A DNA stretch of 64,000 bases from Symbiobacterium terraclitae (GCF_017874315.1 NZ_JAGGLG010000018.1:1-64000); one strand, 5' to 3'. Shown: positions 1-8,303, counted from the stretch's first letter. The notes: a model not told the origin generated them from the letters alone. A program made the numbers and translations.

Positions 1-91
1 ACTGGGCAGCCCTTGCCTTTGGCTAACGGGCTAGTGCCACCTCGCCCGTGTTGGACTTTCACCAACAAGTCAGCGCCCATGCTGGGCGCAC
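1..91 (-). mobile_element. Group II intron, 5' end only (continues beyond the left edge)
   Basis: Read on the minus strand from base 91, the sequence begins GTGCGCCCAGCATGGGCGC. This is a GUGYG-type intron 5' boundary followed by a short hairpin. A stretch containing GGTGAAAGTCCAACACG and then GCCAAAGGCAAGGG follows, and both are typical of the 5' domain of bacterial group II introns. Only domain I is inside the window, so the reverse transcriptase and domains V/VI cannot be seen. The insertion lies six bases past the terminator hairpin of the beta-oxidation operon, the site class preferred by bacterial class C introns. The identification rests on remembered consensus features and not on a search. 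Confidence 0.72.
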
Positions 92-97
92 CGCGAG

Positions 98-126
98 ACC
101 GGGCAGCGTGTGGACCGCTGCCCGGT
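98..126 (-). terminator. Terminator hairpin of the beta-oxidation operon
   Basis: An 11-bp perfect stem (ACCGGGCAGCG with its complement) and a 7-base loop lie eight bases past the stop of the acyl-CoA dehydrogenase gene. On the minus strand no clean U tract follows, because the intron 5' end starts six bases later. The original U tract may have been displaced by the intron. Confidence 0.7.
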
Positions 127-133
127 TTCGCGT

Positions 134-1297
134 TCACTCCCTTCCGCCTTTCCCGATGACCTCCCGGCCGATGATCTCCCGCATGATCTCGTCGGTGCCC
201 GCCACGATGCGGGAGACCCGAGCGTCCCGCCAGAGCCGCTGCACGGGGTACTCCTGCATGTAGCCGTATCCGCCGTGGATCTGCAGGGCGTCGTCGGCCA
301 CGCTGAGGGCGGTGTTGGCCGCCACCAGCTTGCACATGCTGATCGCCGCCGCCGGCTGGCCGCCGCTCTTCACCTCCCAGGCGGTGGTGTAGAGCAGGCG
401 GCGGGCGGTCTCCACCCGGGTGGCCATGTCGGCGATGCGGTGGCGGATCACCTGCTTCTCGGCCAGCAGCCCGCCGAAGGCCTGGCGGGTACCGGCGTAC
501 GCCACCGCCAGCTCCAGGGCGACCCGGGCCCGGCCCACGTCCACCGCGGCCGCGATCAGCCGCTCGGTCTGGAACTGCCACATCGTCTGGTAGAAGCCCC
601 GGTTCTCCTCCCCCAGGAGCGCGTCGGCCGGCAGCCGCACCTGGTCGAACTGCAGCTCCGCCGTGTCCGCCGAGTGCTGCCCCGCCTTCTTCAGCTGGCG
701 CGCCACCCGGAACCCGGGCGTCCCCTTCTCGACGATGAAGTGCGAGAGGCCCCGGTGCCCGCCCTCGGGAGACGTCCGGGCCAGCACGACGGCGAAGTCG
801 GCGCGGGCGCCATTGGATATGAAGGTCTTGGCGCCGTCCAGGACCCACCCGTCGCCGTCCCGCACCGCCCGGGTGCGGATGGCCGCGACGTCGGAGCCGG
901 TGTCGGGCTCGGTGATGGCCAGACAGGCGATCTTCTCGCCCCGCAGCCCGGGGACCAGGTACCGCCGCCGCTGGGCCTCGGTGCCGAACTTCAGGATGAG
1001 GGGCAGGGCGATCTCCGCGTGCACCGCCGCCACGGCCGCAGGCCCGGCGGCGCGGCAGCGCGCCAGCTCCTCGTAGACGACGATGCTCGCGAAGATGTCC
1101 AGGCCCTGCCCGCCGTACTCGGCGGGGTAGCGCAGGCCCAGCAGCCCCAGCTCGCCCATCCGCCGCAGGACGTCGGAGGGCATGAACTCCTGCGCCTCCC
1201 ACTCCTCGGCGTGGGGCTGCAGCTCCCGCTCCGCAAACTGCCGCACCAGCCGGCGGATCTCCTCGTGCTCCTCAGACAGGAACAGCCGCTTCCACAC
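134..1297 (-). CDS. Acyl-CoA dehydrogenase (short/branched-chain type)
   Basis: A FAD flavoenzyme of about 387 residues that would oxidise acyl-CoA to trans-2-enoyl-CoA, the first step of beta-oxidation. The family signature ITEPDTGSD is near residue 130, and the C-terminal helix carries QIHGGYGY and VAGTDEIMREI. The MCAD catalytic Glu position (YEGT) is Ala here, but Glu is present in TERLI near residue 245, as in isovaleryl-CoA and long-chain dehydrogenases, so the enzyme should be active. I chose the GTG at 1297, which has GGAGGAGGGGG in front. A GTG at 1321 overlapping the thiolase stop is the alternative. It is the last gene of a four-gene operon with thiolase, hydroxyacyl-CoA dehydrogenase and enoyl-CoA hydratase. 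Chain-length preference cannot be read from sequence. Confidence 0.93.
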   Translation of the reverse strand: MWKRLFLSEEHEEIRRLVRQFAERELQPHAEEWEAQEFMPSDVLRRMGELGLLGLRYPAEYGGQGLDIFASIVVYEELARCRAAGPAAVAAVHAEIALPLILKFGTEAQRRRYLVPGLRGEKIACLAITEPDTGSDVAAIRTRAVRDGDGWVLDGAKTFISNGARADFAVVLARTSPEGGHRGLSHFIVEKGTPGFRVARQLKKAGQHSADTAELQFDQVRLPADALLGEENRGFYQTMWQFQTERLIAAAVDVGRARVALELAVAYAGTRQAFGGLLAEKQVIRHRIADMATRVETARRLLYTTAWEVKSGGQPAAAISMCKLVAANTALSVADDALQIHGGYGYMQEYPVQRLWRDARVSRIVAGTDEIMREIIGREVIGKGGRE

Positions 1298-1317
1298 CGG
1301 CGCCCCCTCCTCCCGCC

Positions 1318-2526
1318 TCACTCGCCGGCCAGCGACTCAAGCACGATCGCGTCCGCCTGGCCGAGCCCGCCGCAGATGGCCGCCACGCCGAACCGGCAGC
1401 CGCTCCGGCGCAGCTCCAGGGCGAGGGTCAGGACGAGCCGGGCGCCGCTGGCGCCCACCGGATGGCCGATGGCCACAGCGCCGCCATTGACGTTGGTCCG
1501 CTCCTTGAGCCTCTCCCACAGCGCCGGGTCCCCTTCGGCCAGCAGCTTGGTGGAGACCAGCGGGACCGCGGCGAAGGCCTCGTTGATCTCGATCCGCTCC
1601 AGCTGCTCGAGGCTCAGGCCGGTCACATCGAGGGCCTTCCGGATCGCATAGGCGGGCGCCTCGGCGAGCCGCCGGTGGTCGATGGCCACGCTCACGGCGC
1701 AGCGGATGCGCGCCAGCGGCCGCAGCGATCGCCTGCGGGCCTCCTCCTCCGCCATCACCACGACCGCTGCGGCGCCGGCGTCCAGCCCGGGGGCGTTGCC
1801 GGCGGTGACGGTGGGGCTGCCGTAGACGGTGGGGAGCTTGGCGAGCGCCTCCAGCGTGGTGGAGGGGCGCGGCAGCTCGTCCCGCTCAAACAGCTCGACC
1901 GCGCCCCGCGGCCGGGGCACCGGCACCGGCATGATCTCCTCTGCGAAGCGGCCCGCCTCCAGCGCCGCGGCGTAGCGGTGGTGGCTGCGCACGGCCCACT
2001 CGTCCTGCATCTCCCGGGTGATCCCGTGCTCCAGGGCCACCTCGCCGGCGTCGCAGGCGACCTTGCTGTAGCGCGGGTAGCCCGCCTCGTAGATCGGGTC
2101 GAAGAGCTTCAGCCCGCCCGGGCGGTGCCCCCAGCGGGAGCCGGGCAGCAGCAGGGGGACGTTGCTCATGTTCTCCGCCCCCATGGCCAGGACCACCCGC
2201 GCCCGCCCGGCGAGGATCGCCTGCTGGGCCAGCTGCACCGCGGTGGTCGACGAGCAGCAGGCGCGGTCGACGGTCAGCGAGACCGTGGTGGGCGGGAGCC
2301 CCGCCTGCAGCAGCGCCTGCCGCGCCGGGATGTTCTGCTGCAGCGCCAGCTCGGCGGGCATCGTGGCGCCGTAGTAGACCTCGTCCACCTCGGCCGGCTG
2401 GAGCCCGGCCCGCCGGACCGCCTCGGCGATCACCAGCGCTCCCAGGTCGATGCTGTGCATCTCCCGCAGGGCGCCGCCGAACTTGCTGAACGGGGTCCGC
2501 ACCCCGGTGACGATCACGGCCTCCAC
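1318..2526 (-). CDS. Acetyl-CoA acetyltransferase (thiolase)
   Basis: A thiolase of 402 residues, the usual family length, which would cleave 3-ketoacyl-CoA with CoA or condense two acetyl-CoA. The nucleophilic Cys is near residue 90 in ACCSSTTAV. The later active-site elements are also present: INEAFAAV, a His in IGHPVGASGAR, and a Cys in ICGGLGQAD near the C terminus. The GTG start has AGGAGGGGTGAGCC in front. It lies between the dehydrogenase genes of the operon, four bases after the 3-hydroxyacyl-CoA dehydrogenase stop. Degradative (FadA-like) and biosynthetic (AtoB/ThlA-like) thiolases cannot be separated here, but the operon favours beta-oxidation or a reversible butyryl-CoA route. Confidence 0.94.
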   Translation of the reverse strand: MEAVIVTGVRTPFSKFGGALREMHSIDLGALVIAEAVRRAGLQPAEVDEVYYGATMPAELALQQNIPARQALLQAGLPPTTVSLTVDRACCSSTTAVQLAQQAILAGRARVVLAMGAENMSNVPLLLPGSRWGHRPGGLKLFDPIYEAGYPRYSKVACDAGEVALEHGITREMQDEWAVRSHHRYAAALEAGRFAEEIMPVPVPRPRGAVELFERDELPRPSTTLEALAKLPTVYGSPTVTAGNAPGLDAGAAAVVVMAEEEARRRSLRPLARIRCAVSVAIDHRRLAEAPAYAIRKALDVTGLSLEQLERIEINEAFAAVPLVSTKLLAEGDPALWERLKERTNVNGGAVAIGHPVGASGARLVLTLALELRRSGCRFGVAAICGGLGQADAIVLESLAGE

Positions 2527-2529
2527 GGC

Positions 2530-3414
2530 TCACCCCTCCTGTCGGGAAATCCGCTTGCCGTCCCTGTCGTAGGCGTAGATCCCCCGGCCCGCCTTCTGCC
2601 CGATGCGGCCCGCCCGGACGAGGTTGCGGAGCGTCTGGGGCGCCCGGAAGCGGTCGCCGAAGGCTTTCACCAGCTCGTCGCTGACTGCCAGCGCCGTGTC
2701 CAGGCCGGTGAGGTCCACCGTCTCCAGGGGCCCCATTGCGTGGCCGAGGCCCAGCCGGCACGCCCGGTCCACGTCCTCGGGGCTCGCCAGACCCTCTTCC
2801 ACGATCCGCATCGCCTCCAGGGCCAGGGCGCTGATCAGCCGGGAGGTGATGAACCCCTGCGAGTCCCTGCAGGTGACGATCTCCTTGCCCATCCGCCGGC
2901 TCACCGCCACCACGGTGGCGTAGGTCTCGTCCGACGTCTGCAGGCCGCGGATGATCTCGATGAGCCGCATGAGCACCGGCGGGTTGAAGAAGTGCATGCC
3001 GCAGACCCGCCCGGGGCTGCGCACGAACGAGGCCAGCTGGGTGATGCTGTACTGCGACGTGTTGGACGCGATGATCGCATCGGGCCGGGCGTGCTGGTCC
3101 ACGGCCCTGAAGACGGACTCCTTCACCGCGAGGTTCTCGGTGACGGCTTCGATGATCAGGTCCGCCTCGGCGGCCGCCGCCGCCAGGGATGTCTCCGGCC
3201 GGATCCGGCCCCGGATCTCCTCCGCCTGGCCCTCCGTCAGCTGCCCACGGGCCACCAGCCGCTTCAGGCTGCGCTCGATCTGGCCCATCCCACGGGCCAG
3301 CGTCCCCTCGTCCACCTCGTTGACCGTCACCGCATAGCCCGCCGCGGCCGCCACCTGGGCGATGCCGTGGCCCATGACGCCGGCGCCGATGACGCAGATG
3401 CTGCGTACCTCCAC
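2530..3414 (-). CDS. 3-hydroxybutyryl-CoA / 3-hydroxyacyl-CoA dehydrogenase
   Basis: An NAD(P)-dependent oxidoreductase of about 294 residues, the length of the short single-function family, converting 3-hydroxyacyl-CoA to 3-ketoacyl-CoA. The N-terminal Rossmann motif is VIGAGVMGHGIAQ. The catalytic His lies in GMHFFNPPVLM, and the C-terminal domain contains GFITSRL and GLGHAMGPLE. The start is placed at the GTG at 3414, nine bases after AGGAGG and directly before VRSICVIGAG. The longer reading to 3492 would add a 26-residue non-homologous extension through the ribosome site. It is the second gene of the operon. Stereospecificity and chain length are not determined. Confidence 0.93.
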   Translation of the reverse strand: MEVRSICVIGAGVMGHGIAQVAAAAGYAVTVNEVDEGTLARGMGQIERSLKRLVARGQLTEGQAEEIRGRIRPETSLAAAAAEADLIIEAVTENLAVKESVFRAVDQHARPDAIIASNTSQYSITQLASFVRSPGRVCGMHFFNPPVLMRLIEIIRGLQTSDETYATVVAVSRRMGKEIVTCRDSQGFITSRLISALALEAMRIVEEGLASPEDVDRACRLGLGHAMGPLETVDLTGLDTALAVSDELVKAFGDRFRAPQTLRNLVRAGRIGQKAGRGIYAYDRDGKRISRQEG

Positions 3415-3488
3415 TTCGGTCCCCCTCCTGTCATCTCCCACCCGGTTGCGGCTGGAACTCCCCCTGAAGCCAGGCCACCCGTTCGCAG

Positions 3489-4271
3489 TCAACTCCCCCG
3501 GAACTCGGGCGGCCGCCGCTCGTGGAAGGCGCGGACGCCCTCGGCGTGATCCGCCGTCTGGAAGAGCAGCGCCTGGGCCGCCGCCTCCCGCTCCAGCGCC
3601 TCCTCCAGCGCGGCGTTGTGGCTCCGGTTGAGCAGCCCCTTGGCGAGCCCCATGGCGAAGGTCGGCCCCTGGGCGAACGCCTGCGCCATGGCCCGGGCCT
3701 CGTCCATCAGCGCCTCCTCGGGCACCACCTTCAGTGCGATTCCCAGCGCCAGCGCCTCGGCCGCGGGGAAGATCCGGGCCGAGAAGACCAGCTCCTTGGC
3801 CCGCTGCAGCCCGACGACGCGCGGCAGGAAGTAGGTCATGGCGACGTCCGGGACCAGCCCGACCTTGCCGAAGACCGCCCCGAAGGTCGCCTTCTCCGAG
3901 GCGATGACCACGTCGCAGGCCAGGGCGATGCTGAGGCCCGCGCCGACGGCGATCCCGTTGACGGCCGCCACCACGGGCTTGGGCAGGGTGGCCAGCTCAT
4001 GCACCCAGCGCGTCCCCTCAGACATGTACCGGTGCCCCTCTGCCGGGCCGAACCCCTCGCCGATGGACTGCAGGCTGCCGCCGGCGCAGAACGCCCGGCC
4101 CCGCCCCGTGATGATCACGGCCCGGATCTCCGGGTTCTGCCTGATCTCCGGCAGCACCCGGCTCAGGTCGGCCACCAGCTCGGGCGTGAGGGCGTTCAGC
4201 ACGTGCTCCTGGTTGAACGCGACCGTGGCAATGGGCCCCGACACCGCAAACTCCAGCGCCTTGTAGCTCAC
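3489..4271 (-). CDS. Enoyl-CoA hydratase/isomerase
   Basis: A crotonase-superfamily protein of 260 residues that would hydrate trans-2-enoyl-CoA. The oxyanion-hole segments are present: GRGRAFCAGGSL near residue 58 and a glycine-rich AVNGIAVGAGLSIALACD near residue 105. The two usual crotonase Glu residues are not both obvious. The segment after the second oxyanion motif reads FGAVFGKVGLVPD, like the PaaG/PaaF-type and isomerase-like members, so an isomerase role is possible. The GTG start has GGGAGGGTGGCTC upstream. It is the first gene of the operon. Confidence 0.9.
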   Translation of the reverse strand: MSYKALEFAVSGPIATVAFNQEHVLNALTPELVADLSRVLPEIRQNPEIRAVIITGRGRAFCAGGSLQSIGEGFGPAEGHRYMSEGTRWVHELATLPKPVVAAVNGIAVGAGLSIALACDVVIASEKATFGAVFGKVGLVPDVAMTYFLPRVVGLQRAKELVFSARIFPAAEALALGIALKVVPEEALMDEARAMAQAFAQGPTFAMGLAKGLLNRSHNAALEEALEREAAAQALLFQTADHAEGVRAFHERRPPEFRGS

Positions 4272-4513
4272 GAGCCACCCTCCCGTTGCGTATGGTTATT
4301 GTCATTACCCGAACATTCTGTACTACCGCATCAATTCGTGACAAAGGGTGCAGTCTCCTCCCTCCCCGGCTCCCTTGCTGCTCGGGCTTGACGGCACGGC
4401 GCGGTGCGACTGCCTGCTCAACGGAGGCGCGCGGGTCATCGCAAACAATTTGGCTATGCATTCGAACTCGTCAGCATGTTCCCTGAGTCATCAAGTCGGG
4501 GAGGGAGATGCGC

Positions 4514-5635
4514 ATGAGACCCGTGCAGGACGTAACGAACACCGGCAGGGCGGGCGGCGTGAGGGGCGCGTCGGGTGCGGCCGTCCGGGCCCTCGCCATC
4601 GGCACAGGCCTGGTCATCTGGCTGTTTGTCGCCATGTTCCCTGTGGCGTACGCCACCGCGGCGGTCCCCAGCCCCCTTCGGCTCAGGCTGGTCACCGCCG
4701 CCATGGCCCCCATCTGGCTTGCGGCCGGCGCCTGGATCCGCCGGCGCTACGGCGCGGCATTCCAGGGCCCGCTGGTGGCGGGATCCGCCGTCCTGGCGCT
4801 GCTGCTGCTCGGCCTCCGGCTTCTCGGGGACGCCCTGGGCGTTCCGTACAACGAAGTCGCGTTCGGCTGGCCGGGCCTGCTGCTGGCCCTGACGATGCCG
4901 CCCCTGGGCGGGGCGCTGGGCGCCCGTCTCCCGGCCCCGCGGGAGATGCGGCTGGCTACAGAGGGAAAGATGGCGCTCGCCGCCGCCGTGCTGTGGGCGG
5001 GCCTTGAGTTCGGGCTGAGGCGCCAGCTGGCCCTCGTGTTCTTCCAGCTCACCGGCAGCCCTCCGGGTGGGGGGGTGCTGGCGATGCTGGTCAGCTTCCC
5101 GCTGCTCGCCCTGGCGGTCACCGGCCTGGGGGCCACGCTTGGCATCGGGCGCGGGCGCTGGGAGTTGCGGTGGGACCGGTCCGCCCTGTTGGCCGGCCTC
5201 GCAGGCGGTGCGGTGGTGCTGGCCCTGATCTCGGCCGCCAGCTGGGTCGACCGGCACCTCTTCGGCCAGGCGGCGACCTCTCTCGTCGCCGACTCTGGCA
5301 GCGCCGCCCTCCCGCTCTGGGTGGCTGCGCTCTTCCTGGTGACTAACGGGCTGGTGGTGCCGGTCGCCGAGGAACTGGCCTGGCGCGGGGTCATCCAGAC
5401 CGGCTTCGGGCAGGCGCTGGGCCCCCTGCGCGGCCTGCTGGTCACTGCGGTGCTGTTCGCCCTGAAGCACGTGATCGTAGACTGGTCGGCCGCGCGGCTG
5501 ACCACGCTGCTGGCGCTCAGCCTGGTCCTCGGCGTCGTCCGCTGGCGCCGGGGAACCGGGGCCAGCACCGTAACCCACGTGGTGATGAACACGGTAGCCT
5601 CGGCCCCGATCCTGATCGCCTCGCTGGGGGAATGA
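4514..5635 (+). CDS. CPBP-family intramembrane metalloprotease
   Basis: A polytopic membrane protein of about 373 residues with roughly eight to ten hydrophobic segments. The C-terminal third holds the CPBP (Abi/CAAX-protease-like) motifs: EELAWRGVIQT (EExxxR) near residue 295, FALKHVIVD with a conserved His near 325, and HVVMNTVA (HxxxN) near the end. These residues form the expected glutamate/histidine active site of type II CAAX proteases. In bacteria such proteins act in bacteriocin self-immunity, surface-protein processing or prenyl-protein-like proteolysis. The substrate here is unknown. The ATG at 4514 is spaced better from GGGAGGGAG than the ATG at 4508. It is transcribed alone, divergently from the beta-oxidation operon, and ends at a strong hairpin. 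Confidence 0.85.
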   Translation: MRPVQDVTNTGRAGGVRGASGAAVRALAIGTGLVIWLFVAMFPVAYATAAVPSPLRLRLVTAAMAPIWLAAGAWIRRRYGAAFQGPLVAGSAVLALLLLGLRLLGDALGVPYNEVAFGWPGLLLALTMPPLGGALGARLPAPREMRLATEGKMALAAAVLWAGLEFGLRRQLALVFFQLTGSPPGGGVLAMLVSFPLLALAVTGLGATLGIGRGRWELRWDRSALLAGLAGGAVVLALISAASWVDRHLFGQAATSLVADSGSAALPLWVAALFLVTNGLVVPVAEELAWRGVIQTGFGQALGPLRGLLVTAVLFALKHVIVDWSAARLTTLLALSLVLGVVRWRRGTGASTVTHVVMNTVASAPILIASLGE

Positions 5636-5673
5636 CGGCGAGCCGGTCCGCCCGGGTACATGCGCCGCACGCG

Positions 5674-5706
5674 TCGAGGTCCTGCGCACGCCGCGCAGGA
5701 CCTCGA
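5674..5706 (+). terminator. Terminator-like hairpin after the CPBP gene
   Basis: A perfect 14-bp stem (TCGAGGTCCTGCGC and complement) with a 5-base loop lies 38 bases after the stop. No U run follows, so it may act as a weak or factor-assisted terminator. Confidence 0.6.
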
Positions 5707-5798
5707 AGCACCTGGAAGCGACCCATCTTGCGCGGCACGGCGCGTCCGATCCATACTTATAACCGTGAATATTCATGGGCAAGAGGAGGGTGACCAGG

Positions 5799-6728
5799 TT
5801 GCGTGGGCTGGCCGTCGTATGCGCAGTGCTGACCGTGCTGACACTCAGCGCTCCCGGGACCGCCGGGGCCGCTGAGCCCGTCCCGGCCGCGCCGCGCCCG
5901 GCGGCAGAGCAGCCGCTGGCACGCCGGATCGGGCAGGCCGTCCGTCAGGCGATGGCGGGCTTTTCCGGCGAGTACAGCGTCGCGCTGGAGGACCTCTCCA
6001 CGGGGCAGCGGTGGCTGTACAACGCAGACAGGCTCTACCACCCGGCCAGCACGCTGAAGGTGGCGGTCGCGCTCTACGCCCTGGAGCAGTACCGCACGGG
6101 GACGATCGGCTGGCAGGACCTCGTCGAGTACACCGAGGACGACTTCGAGGACCCCGCGGGCCTCTTCGCAGAGGCGGAGTTCGGGGCGTCCTACCCCGTC
6201 GGAGACCTGGTGGACCAGTCCCTCAAGCACAGCAGCAACATCGCCGTCAACATGCTGGGCCGCCGCCTCGGGTGGGGCAACATCGAGCGCTGGACCGCCA
6301 GCATCGGCGGCCCCCTGACCCATGAGAACCGCCTGCCGCGCGCCAGCGCCCTGTCCGTGCTGCAGTGGTGGCACCACCTCGACCGGCTGGCGCACGAGGA
6401 CCCGGCGTACGCCGAGCTGCTCCTCGAACCCCTGCGGGATGCAACCTACCGGGGGCGGATCACCGCAGGCCTGCCGGCGGGCGTGCCCCACCTGCACAAG
6501 TACGGGTCCTACGACGGCAACTACCACGACAGCGGCATCGTCTACGCGGACACGCCCTACGCCCTGGTCGTGCTCACCGAAGGGGCGCCGGTGAGCGAGG
6601 CGGACAGGGCGATCGCCCGCCTCTCCACGGCGGTCTACCAGGCCATGACCGGGCGCCTCTGGATCGAGCCGGTCAGGGCCCCAATCATCGAGTGCCTCCT
6701 GCATCAGTTCGGGATGGCCGCGTACTGA
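5799..6728 (+). CDS. Secreted serine hydrolase, class A beta-lactamase-like
   Basis: A protein of about 309 residues with a signal peptide (RGLAVVCAVLTVLTL then APGTAGA). The penicillin-binding/class A fold motifs are in order: SxxK as ASTLK near residue 85, an SxN-type motif in HSSNIAVN, and a KxG-type motif as HKYGSYDG. It would act outside the membrane on peptidoglycan or related acyl donors. In such Firmicutes the family includes DD-peptidase-like hydrolases as well as beta-lactamases, so resistance should not be assumed. I prefer the TTG at 5799, eight bases after AGGAGGG. The ATG at 5775 lacks a ribosome site but would be in frame. A TATAAC at about 5756 could be the -10 element. Confidence 0.83.
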   Translation: MRGLAVVCAVLTVLTLSAPGTAGAAEPVPAAPRPAAEQPLARRIGQAVRQAMAGFSGEYSVALEDLSTGQRWLYNADRLYHPASTLKVAVALYALEQYRTGTIGWQDLVEYTEDDFEDPAGLFAEAEFGASYPVGDLVDQSLKHSSNIAVNMLGRRLGWGNIERWTASIGGPLTHENRLPRASALSVLQWWHHLDRLAHEDPAYAELLLEPLRDATYRGRITAGLPAGVPHLHKYGSYDGNYHDSGIVYADTPYALVVLTEGAPVSEADRAIARLSTAVYQAMTGRLWIEPVRAPIIECLLHQFGMAAY

Positions 6729-6752
6729 CGCCTCACCCGCCGAACGCCGCGG

Positions 6753-7243
6753 CTATCCCGGAAGGATGGCGACCTCAAGCCCTTCCGCCTTCCCGGTGAG
6801 GAAGCGGAGCAGCGCGAGCCCCTCGGCCCAGAGCGCTTCCCTGGCCTCGGCGGGAAGCGGCCTGAAGGGCTCCAGTGTCAGCCGCGCCCGCCTGTCGGAG
6901 TCCTCCCACCGCCAGAGGCCGGCGACCTTCCCGTCGACCAGGAAGGTGGGCTGGACCCGCCCGCCGCTCAGGATCACGTGCTTCCGGAGCTCCTCGGGCA
7001 GCACCCGGGGCCGGTCCCGGTGCGAGAGCAGCAGGTTGTCCCAGACCGGCAGGAACCGTGGCGGCGCCGGGGTGGCGGAGAGGCCTGCCCAGCCAGGGCG
7101 TTGAGGCCGGCCAGCCGCTCCACCATGCGCTCCACGGGAAGGGCGGCACGCGCCAGCAGGTGCTGCCGCGCCAGCAGGGCGCGGTTCAGGTGCCCCTCCG
7201 TCAGCAGGGGATGGTCGCTGTTCCTGCGGGATCGTCCTGTCAT
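6753..7243 (-). pseudogene. Remnant of a winged-helix DNA-binding (AlkZ/DUF1006-like) protein
   Basis: The first part (7243 to about 7080) reads LTEGHLNRALLARQHLL and RMVERLAGLNAL, the N terminus of the winged-helix AlkZ-like family. The reading frame then shifts, and the second part reads RFLPVWDNLLLSHRDRP followed by VILSGGRVQPTFLVDG and GLWRWED, the family's C-terminal part. Family members are about 350-400 residues long. Together the two pieces give about 160, so roughly 200 central residues have been deleted and the junction near 7080 is out of frame. The intact family relates to glycosylases that unhook DNA cross-links. This copy should be inactive. Confidence 0.8.
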
Positions 7244-7294
7244 GTCGGATACCTCTCAGTCAGAAGGCGCTTGCACCCGTCGCCGCCCTGCGCG

Positions 7295-7807
7295 TCAGAC
7301 GGGCCGGCCCCCCGGCTGGGCTGCTGCGAGTTCCCGCACCAGCGCCACAGATTTCTCAATGGCAGCCTCACCGCCGGCGCCCACCTGGAGGACCAGCCGG
7401 AGGTGGGGCTGTTCCGCGCGCAGCTCGACGCCGGTCAGCCCGGGGATGCCGTACCGGCCCGGATCGGGGGCGCCCGCCCGAGGCGGCCGCGCGAAGTCGG
7501 CGTTGATCAGCACCTGGTCCCGCCGCCCCCGCAGCCGGTTCCACGCCAGGGCCAGCGGGAAGTCGCGCGGCTCCAGCAGGCAGAGCAACCGGAACGCGGT
7601 GAGGGGCGGGACCGGCTCGGCAACGGAGACCTCGAAGGCGGACCGGCCGTGCCAGCGGATCGTGGGGCCCTCCCCCACCGCGCCGACCGCCCCGCGCACG
7701 GCCCGGATCAGCTCGGCGGCCCGCCGCCGGTTGAGCAGCGCGCCGGCGAAGTACCAGACAAAGAAGACCGCCGCTGCGGCGACGGCGATGATCTGGCCCG
7801 TGTCCAT
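7295..7807 (-). CDS. Uncharacterised membrane-anchored protein of the CstA-ArsA cluster
   Basis: A protein of 170 residues with one N-terminal membrane segment (IIAVAAAAVFFVWYFAGALL) and a soluble remainder that should face the cytoplasm. No family was recognised. The soluble part has an alpha/beta look, with segments such as TIRWHGRSAFEVSV, LLCLLEPRDFPLALAW and DQVLINADFARPP. It follows the small GIP/LPYA protein gene by 21 bases on the same strand and is probably co-transcribed with it from the divergent promoter region shared with cstA. That suggests a role in the same complex or process, which is inference only. Confidence 0.7.
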   Translation of the reverse strand: MDTGQIIAVAAAAVFFVWYFAGALLNRRRAAELIRAVRGAVGAVGEGPTIRWHGRSAFEVSVAEPVPPLTAFRLLCLLEPRDFPLALAWNRLRGRRDQVLINADFARPPRAGAPDPGRYGIPGLTGVELRAEQPHLRLVLQVGAGGEAAIEKSVALVRELAAAQPGGRPV

Positions 7808-7828
7808 GCTCTCGCCCCCGGGTCGCGC

Positions 7829-8170
7829 TCAGTGCATGTGCGGCGCGTGCTCGATCACCTCGTGCTCCTCCAGCTGCCGGTGCTTCCAGCTCTGGAGCTC
7901 CGGCAGCGCGTAGGGCAGCAGGCGGAGCCCGATGGAGGAGTTCATCAGCGGGATGCCGATCAGCTCGCCGAAAAGGATCAGGTTCATCACGTCGTTGTAC
8001 TTGGCCCGCTCGTGCTGCAGCTCGTGGTACCACTCGAAGAAGAAGAAGCCCCACAGGAACTGCTTCACCTTCTCGCGCCAGTTGCGCGGCGGCTCGTGGA
8101 GCCGTCTGTGGCGCACCCAGGGCTCATGGCCGTGGCTGTGCCCGTGGTGGTGCCCCCCCATCGGCGTCAC
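7829..8170 (-). CDS. Small membrane-associated protein, GIP/LPYA/SWK family, His-rich ends
   Basis: A protein of 113 residues with His-rich ends (GGHHHGHSHGHEPWVRHRR near the N terminus and HAPHMH at the C terminus) that could bind a metal ion. The middle has an amphipathic WREKVKQFLWGFFFFEWYHEL segment ahead of a hydrophobic NLILFGELIGIP. The C-terminal half (GIPLMNSSIGLRLLPYAL, then LQSWKHR) matches the small protein at 10221-10496 position by position: FG/LG, GIP, LR, LPYA, SWK. The two are therefore paralogues flanking the CstA gene on opposite strands. No named family was recognised. Divergent transcription from the cstA promoter region argues for co-regulation. Confidence 0.78.
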   Translation of the reverse strand: MTPMGGHHHGHSHGHEPWVRHRRLHEPPRNWREKVKQFLWGFFFFEWYHELQHERAKYNDVMNLILFGELIGIPLMNSSIGLRLLPYALPELQSWKHRQLEEHEVIEHAPHMH

Positions 8171-8228
8171 CCCCTCGCCCTTCCGATTCTGTGCCCGTAT
8201 GGGAAATCCCTGCTCGTATCACCGAATG

Positions 8229-8246
8229 TTCCTTATTAAAGAGGAA
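8229..8246. promoter_or_regulatory. Inverted repeat, possible operator between divergent genes
   Basis: TTCCT and AGGAA form the arms of an 18-bp imperfect palindrome with an AT-rich centre (TATTAAAG). It lies between the 8170 start on the minus strand and the cstA promoter on the plus strand, so it could be an operator for both. On the minus strand TTTAAT within it, with TTGCGC 17 bases upstream, could also be a promoter for the 8170 gene. No regulator is encoded beside it. Confidence 0.35.
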
Positions 8247-8274
8247 TTCAGCCCGCAGCGCAAAATAGATTACA

Positions 8275-8303
8275 TTGACTAGCCTGAAAGCTGGGTCTAA
8301 TCT
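8275..8303 (+). promoter_or_regulatory. Sigma-A-type promoter of the cstA-arsA operon
   Basis: TTGACT (8275-8280), a 17-base spacer and TAATCT (8298-8303) form a near-consensus vegetative promoter. This leaves a 5' leader of about 110 bases before the cstA ATG at 8419. The TTG at 8275 is therefore part of the -35 box and not a start codon. Confidence 0.7.

Noticed and set aside
4272-4513. A regulator-binding palindrome or strong promoter between the beta-oxidation operon and the CPBP gene
   Set aside because: TTGATG is present on the minus strand, but no -10 element at a proper distance and no convincing palindrome were found.
5775-6728. An antibiotic-resistance beta-lactamase
   Set aside because: SxxK, SxN and KxG are present but do not distinguish beta-lactamase from DD-peptidase-like hydrolases, so only the fold was called.
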